Shown here: one piece after another, positions 60,095 through 64,000 of the stretch
Position numbering within the stretch: position 1 is the stretch's first letter
How the letters are laid out: each line of letters opens with the position of its first letter
From: Candidatus Sulfopaludibacter sp.
GTDB taxonomy: Bacteria > Acidobacteriota > Terriglobia > Bryobacterales > Bryobacteraceae
NCBI GenBank assembly: GCA_031292755.1
Contig: JARLGM010000006.1
Span: forward strand, 33,698-97,697
DNA length: 64,000 bases
Direction of reading: 5' to 3'
The notes under the pieces: generated by a model
The model's database searches: none
The model's input: the letters and a program-made list of their open reading frames with translations, nothing else
Told to the model about the DNA's origin: nothing
Translations under genes and position numbers: made by a program

Positions 60095-61330
60095 TCAACC
60101 GGTAATGGCCAACTGCACCACCGTCTCGATGTGATAGGTCTGCGGGAAAAGATCGACCATCGTCATCTTTTCCATGCGATAGCCGCCGGAGGTGAGGGCG
60201 GCGAGGTCGCGTGCCAGCGTCGCCGGATCGCAGGCTACGATCGTCATGCGGCGCGGCTTCAACTCCAGGAGGCGCCGCACCGTCACCTTGCCCAATCCCG
60301 CGCGGGGCGGATCGAGGAGCACGTAATCGGGCGCGGCTTCCAGCTTTTCCAGGTAAGCCTCCGTGGAGTCCCTCTCCGTGCGCACATTGGCCAGCCCGGC
60401 GCGCTGCGCGTTGAATTCCAGATCGCGCACCGCGCCCGAACCCGAATCCACCGCGGTCACCTGGCCGAAGCGCCGCGCCAGCGCCAGCGAAAACAGGCCG
60501 ACTCCGGCGTACAGATCGAGCGCCGTCTCGCCGCCGCCTTCGAAATCGAGCGCTGTCTCCACCAGCTTATCCACCAGGAAGCGATTCACCTGGAAGAAGG
60601 AATTGCGGCTGACGCGAAAACGCGATTCCCAGTCGAGCGCGCCTGGCACCATCCCCGGAATCGTCTCCGCGCACCACTCGAAGAAACGGCGCGAGACCGG
60701 ACGGCGCGTCTCCAGCACGTTGAGCTGTACCTGCTGTTCATCGCTGAAAATTTCGAGCGATTCCACAAAATTCGGCCAGCGCGAATCGGCCAGCATCGCC
60801 AGCAACGCCGCGACGGTCTCATTGATCTTGGGCGATGCGATGGGACAGGAACGAATGGCGCACAGCTTGTGCGACCGCGCTTCGCGATATCCCAGGCGGC
60901 CACGCTCCACCTGCAACTGCACGCGATTGCGGTAGCCCCAAGGCTCGCCGCTGACCACCGAGATTTCCTCCGGCGGCTCGATCTTGCCCAGGCGCCGCAA
61001 CTCTTCCACCAGAATGGCGCACTTGGCTTCCACCTGATAATCGTAAGGCGCGTGCTGGTAATGGCAACCGCCGCAGCGGCCGAATACCGGGCACGGCGCG
61101 GGCACGCGCACGTTGGAAGGCTCGATCACGTTCCGCGTGGCGGCGCGCACCAGGCCGGGCTTTTCGCGCTCCGCCTGCACGCTGGCACGTTCGCCCGGCA
61201 ACAGGTACGGAGCCAGCACGACACGCCCATCCTGGCGCGCCAGCCCGTCGCCGCCATAGACCAGCTTTTCCACCGTCACTTCGAAATTGCGTACGATAGG
61301 AGTTACCTCTTTCCCTAACCATGAAAACAC
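60095..61330 (-). CDS. rlmD: 23S rRNA (uracil-C5)-methyltransferase, RlmD/RumA family
   Basis: About 411-residue SAM-dependent tRNA/rRNA m5U methyltransferase. An N-terminal TRAM-like domain (VEKLVYGGDGLARQDGRVVLAPYLLPGE) is followed by iron-sulfur cysteines CPVFGRCGGCHYQ and a C further on (IRSCPIA). The SAM site is ALDLYAGVGLFSLALA, then LLDPPRAGLGK. The catalytic cysteine sits in IVACDPATLARDLAAL. The start is uncertain: the open frame goes to 61390, but GTG 61330 gives only a 10-bp overlap with divergent trpS and is used. RlmD versus a related paralogue cannot be decided. Confidence 0.88.
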   Translation of the reverse strand: MFSWLGKEVTPIVRNFEVTVEKLVYGGDGLARQDGRVVLAPYLLPGERASVQAEREKPGLVRAATRNVIEPSNVRVPAPCPVFGRCGGCHYQHAPYDYQVEAKCAILVEELRRLGKIEPPEEISVVSGEPWGYRNRVQLQVERGRLGYREARSHKLCAIRSCPIASPKINETVAALLAMLADSRWPNFVESLEIFSDEQQVQLNVLETRRPVSRRFFEWCAETIPGMVPGALDWESRFRVSRNSFFQVNRFLVDKLVETALDFEGGGETALDLYAGVGLFSLALARRFGQVTAVDSGSGAVRDLEFNAQRAGLANVRTERDSTEAYLEKLEAAPDYVLLDPPRAGLGKVTVRRLLELKPRRMTIVACDPATLARDLAALTSGGYRMEKMTMVDLFPQTYHIETVVQLAITG

Positions 61331-62304
61331 GAGTCTTTTCCGGCATGCAGCCAACCGGAAACCTGCACATTGGCAACTATCTGGGAGCACTCAAGAACTG
61401 GGTGCGCATCCAGAACGATTATGAGTGCATCTTCTGCATCGTCGATCTGCATGCCATTACGCAATACCAGGAACCCACGGAACTGCGCGCCAAAATCGAG
61501 GAGATCGCCGCGCTCTATCTGGCGGCAGGGATCGATCCCAAGACCTGCTCTATTATGGTCCAATCGGCGGTGCCCGCGCACGCCGAACTGGCATGGATGC
61601 TCACCTGCGTCACTCCGGTGGGCTGGCTGGAGCGCATGACGCAGTACAAAATGAAGGCCGCCAAACAGGAATCCGTGGGCGACGGCCTGCTGCAATACCC
61701 CGTCCTGATGGCCGCAGACATCCTGTTGTACCAGGCCGGAATCGTTCCCGTGGGCGAGGATCAGGCGCAGCACCTGGAACTGACGCGCGACATCGCCCAG
61801 CGTTTCAATTCGCTCTACGGCGAAACCTTTGTCGTGCCCGGCACCAGCTTGCCCGCCGTCGGCGCGCGCATCATGGGTCTGGACGATCCCGAGCAGAAGA
61901 TGAGCAAATCGGCCACCGGCGCGGGTCACGCGGTGGCGCTGCTCGATCCGCCGGCCAAGATCCGCAAGACGATCATGCGCGCCACCACCGATTCCAATCC
62001 CGCGGTGGATTTCGCCGCCGCCGGTCCCGGCGTGCGCAACCTGCTGGCCATCTACCAGGCCTTCTCCGGCGATACCGACGACGCCATGAAGCGGCAGTTC
62101 ACGGACATGCGCTACGGCGACCTCAAGAAGCAGGTGGCCGAGATGGTGGTCTCGCACCTGGAGCCGTTCCAGGACCGCTACCGGCGCATCGTCTCCGAGC
62201 CCGGCTACCTGGCGGGCGTGCTGCGCGAAGGCGCGGAGCGGGTGGCTCCCATCGCCAATGACACCGTGCGGCTCACCAAAGACCGCATGGGCCTGTACAC
62301 GTAA
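61321..62304 (+). CDS. trpS: Tryptophanyl-tRNA synthetase
   Basis: 327-residue class I enzyme charging tRNA-Trp. The HIGH-like motif is PTGNLHIGNYLGA (11-23), the tryptophan-specificity region includes IVDLHAIT and ADILLYQAGIVPVGEDQAQHLELTRDIA. KMSKS (about 193-197, EQKMSKSATG) and the helical C-terminus ending KDRMGLYT complete it. Length is normal for bacteria. It starts at ATG 61321 and is followed after 11 bp by an MFS gene. Confidence 0.97.
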   Translation: MKTRVFSGMQPTGNLHIGNYLGALKNWVRIQNDYECIFCIVDLHAITQYQEPTELRAKIEEIAALYLAAGIDPKTCSIMVQSAVPAHAELAWMLTCVTPVGWLERMTQYKMKAAKQESVGDGLLQYPVLMAADILLYQAGIVPVGEDQAQHLELTRDIAQRFNSLYGETFVVPGTSLPAVGARIMGLDDPEQKMSKSATGAGHAVALLDPPAKIRKTIMRATTDSNPAVDFAAAGPGVRNLLAIYQAFSGDTDDAMKRQFTDMRYGDLKKQVAEMVVSHLEPFQDRYRRIVSEPGYLAGVLREGAERVAPIANDTVRLTKDRMGLYT

Positions 62305-62315
62305 CAGGAAACTGC

Positions 62316-63578
62316 TTGCTCGCCGCATATCTCAAACTGCTGCGCCATAACCGGAACTTCCGGCTGCTTTGGCTGGCGCAGGTGATCAGCGAAATGGGCG
62401 ACTGGTTCTATTCGCTGGCGGTCTACAGCCTGCTGCTGGAACTGACCCACAACCGGGCCACGTCCGTAGGCCTTGCCGTGGTGCTTCAGGTGCTGCCGGT
62501 GACCTTCATCTCGCCCATGGCCGGCGCCATCAACGACCGCCTCAGCCGCAAGGGCATCATGATTGCCGCGGACGTGGCGCGGTTCTTCGTCGTGCTGGGC
62601 ATGCTGCTGGTGCGCGCGCCGGGTATGGTGTGGCTGGTGTACCCGCTGCTGTTTCTGGAGACGGTGGGCGTGGCGTTTTTCGAGCCGGCGCACAGCGCCA
62701 TCATTCCGAATATCGTGGAGCCGGGCGAGATCCTGTGTGCCAACGGGCTCTCTTCGGTCACATGGTCTTTCTGCCTGGCGGTGGGTGCTTCGCTGGGCGG
62801 CGTAGTGGCGGTGCTGCTCGGGCGGGATGCGGTTTTCATTCTCAATGCGCTGTCCTTTCTGGGCTCGGCGTGGTTGATCCGGCGGATGCGGTTCAGCGAG
62901 CCGCATACCGAGGGTCTGCCGCCGCTGCGGGCCCACGACCTGTTCGATTTCACGCCGATCGCGGCGGGTTTCCGCTACATCCGCTCGGACCGGAACCGGT
63001 TCGCGACGCTGTTCGTCAAACTGGGCGGCGGCATCCTGGGCGCCAACCTGGTGCTGCTGCCGGTTCTGGCCGAGCGCGTGTTTCCGGTGCACCGGGCCGG
63101 ACTGGACGCGCGCCGCGGCGCCATCCTCGGAATGAGCCTGCTGATGGGCGCTCGCGGCGTTGGCGCGCTTCTGGGACCGTTGATTGCCGTGCGCTGGGCG
63201 GGCGAACGGCAGACCCGCCTGCGGGCCGGCATCGCCATAGGTTTTCTGTGCGCGGCGGCCGGATACCTGTGGCTGGGCGTCTCGGGTTCGCTGGCGGGCG
63301 CCGCCCTGGGGGTGGCGCTGGCGCACAGCGGCGGTTCTCTGAACTGGGTCTTCTCCACCACCCTGCTCCAGTTTTATACCGAGGATCGTTTCCGAGGCCG
63401 TGTCTTCGCGGCGGAATTCGGCCTGTGCATGCTCAGCATTTCGGCCAGCGGGTACCTGGCGGGCGTGGCGTTGGACCTCGGCGTGAATCCGCGCACGTTC
63501 GCCACTTTCCTGGGCGCGGCGATGCTGGCCCCCGCAGCGGCATGGGTGGCGCACTTATTCCATCACAAGCACCCGTAA
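62316..63578 (+). CDS. MFS transporter (EntS-like exporter family)
   Basis: 420-residue membrane protein with twelve predicted helices. The N-terminus LLRHNRNFRLLWLAQVISEMGDWFYSLAVYSLLLELT and the loop 2-3 segment AGAINDRLSRKGIMIAADVARF are typical of the MFS-3/EntS-type drug or siderophore exporter branch. Later landmarks are MGARGVGALLGPLIAVRW and LLQFYTEDRFRGRVFAAEF. Substrate unknown. Start TTG 62316 follows CAGGAA about 8 nt upstream. Its 3' end overlaps the convergent hydrolase gene by 24 bp. Co-transcription with trpS is plausible. Confidence 0.88.
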   Translation: MLAAYLKLLRHNRNFRLLWLAQVISEMGDWFYSLAVYSLLLELTHNRATSVGLAVVLQVLPVTFISPMAGAINDRLSRKGIMIAADVARFFVVLGMLLVRAPGMVWLVYPLLFLETVGVAFFEPAHSAIIPNIVEPGEILCANGLSSVTWSFCLAVGASLGGVVAVLLGRDAVFILNALSFLGSAWLIRRMRFSEPHTEGLPPLRAHDLFDFTPIAAGFRYIRSDRNRFATLFVKLGGGILGANLVLLPVLAERVFPVHRAGLDARRGAILGMSLLMGARGVGALLGPLIAVRWAGERQTRLRAGIAIGFLCAAAGYLWLGVSGSLAGAALGVALAHSGGSLNWVFSTTLLQFYTEDRFRGRVFAAEFGLCMLSISASGYLAGVALDLGVNPRTFATFLGAAMLAPAAAWVAHLFHHKHP

Positions 63579-64000
63579 CTGCGACCCCTCCGCGCCTCCG
63601 CGAAATACGCGTTCCATGGCCTTCTTGAAGTCGGACGGCCTGGCGTTGGGGATATCGAGGAACTGCTGCGGATTGCGATCCACCAGCGGGAACCACGAGC
63701 TTTGAATCTGCACCATGATGCGGTGGCCGGAGCGGAACGTGTGCAAAACGTCGGGCATCCAGAACTCGATCTTTTCCGCCTTGCCCGGCGTGAAGGGCTC
63801 GGGTTTGGAGAGGCTGTTGCGAAACTTGCCGCGGAATGGCTCGCCGCGCACCAGTTGCTGATAGCCGCCCATGTAGACGCCCTTCGGGTTGGGGTCGGGG
63901 TCGGGGTAATCGTTGGGGTAGACATCGATCAGCTTCACCACGAAATCAGAATCCGTGCCGGTGGTGGATACGCGCAGCGCCGGCGTAATGGGTCCGGCGA
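63555..64000 (-). CDS. CocE/NonD-type hydrolase (X-Pro dipeptidyl-peptidase-like), C-terminal part
   Basis: The window holds only the last ~148 residues; the gene enters from beyond base 64000. The visible part is the C-terminal jelly-roll domain of CocE/NonD or PepX-type serine hydrolases: TGTDSDFVVKLIDVYPND, MGGYQQLVRGEPFRGKFR, IEFWMPDVLHTFRSGHRIMVQIQSSWFPLVDRNPQ. The catalytic alpha/beta-hydrolase domain is outside the window. Such enzymes hydrolyse acyl esters, cephalosporin esters or X-Pro dipeptides. The stop TAA overlaps the end of the MFS gene. Confidence 0.85.
   Translation of the reverse strand, partial: AGPITPALRVSTTGTDSDFVVKLIDVYPNDYPDPDPNPKGVYMGGYQQLVRGEPFRGKFRNSLSKPEPFTPGKAEKIEFWMPDVLHTFRSGHRIMVQIQSSWFPLVDRNPQQFLDIPNARPSDFKKAMERVFRGGAEGSQLRVLVME

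Overview
This GC-rich window looks like chromosomal DNA of an acidobacterium, most likely of the Solibacter/Bryobacter type. The main reasons are an 'ADOP'-type duplicated orphan permease, a TIGR03435-family protein, a TonB-dependent receptor with an N-terminal carboxypeptidase-regulatory-like domain, a DUF3300 protein, and several Gfo/Idh and xylose-isomerase-like sugar genes. All are typical of that group. There is no prophage, integrase, insertion sequence or CRISPR array. Most genes are intact and tightly packed.

Layout. 1-11 kb: a 5'-truncated M49 peptidase with a GNAT acetyltransferase, then on the minus strand a POT peptide transporter and an ADOP permease, a TIGR03435 protein, a zinc-ribbon membrane protein, a DUF3300 protein with 60-bp coding repeats and a TMTC-like TPR membrane protein. 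11-17.5 kb: an exported oxidoreductase, an exported sugar isomerase and a GH18 fusion protein, then a BlaI repressor and an M56 sensor protease carrying two TonB-like C-terminal domains. 17.5-25 kb (mostly minus): TonB-dependent receptor, LytTR response regulator, a small cysteine-rich protein, a LolC/E-type permease and lysS. 25-36.5 kb: GT2 glycosyltransferase, DUF169 protein, receiver protein, a membrane protein with a C-terminal cysteine module, mscL, aminotransferase, DUF4126 plus MerA-like flavoprotein, sugar isomerase, a CxxC miniprotein plus compact AAA ATPase, SpoIIE phosphatase, a YfgM-like TPR protein, dgt and two small or cysteine-rich unknowns.

36.4-46 kb holds a near-complete chemosensory operon (cheY-cheX-cheW-mcp-cheA-cheR-cheD-receiver-cheX-cheB) diverging from fliM. 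A flagellar sigma-28-like -10 box lies ahead of the operon. Together these genes should sense a ligand, phosphorylate CheY and control motor reversal, with two CheX-type phosphatases and CheR/CheB/CheD adaptation. tRNA-Glu and an alaC-like aminotransferase follow.

47.5-55 kb: an HTH-TPR regulator behind a 22-bp palindrome, a secreted protein, and an epimerase/DapA-family/NagB-like operon that looks like a catabolic cassette, followed by a PD40 propeller protein and a HAD phosphatase. 55.2-56.3 kb is a degraded locus where remnants of an FkbH-like HAD-IIIC gene and an MBOAT acyltransferase gene are fused across a deletion, ending at a perfect hairpin. 56.4-64 kb: leuS, a frameshifted legume-lectin-like secreted protein, an rlmD-like methyltransferase, trpS, an MFS exporter and the 3' end of a CocE/NonD-type hydrolase.

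A recurring regulatory theme is a TATAAT-like box 6-13 nt before the start codon with little or no Shine-Dalgarno, which suggests leaderless transcripts. All calls rest on reading the sequence and on family knowledge; no database search was run.
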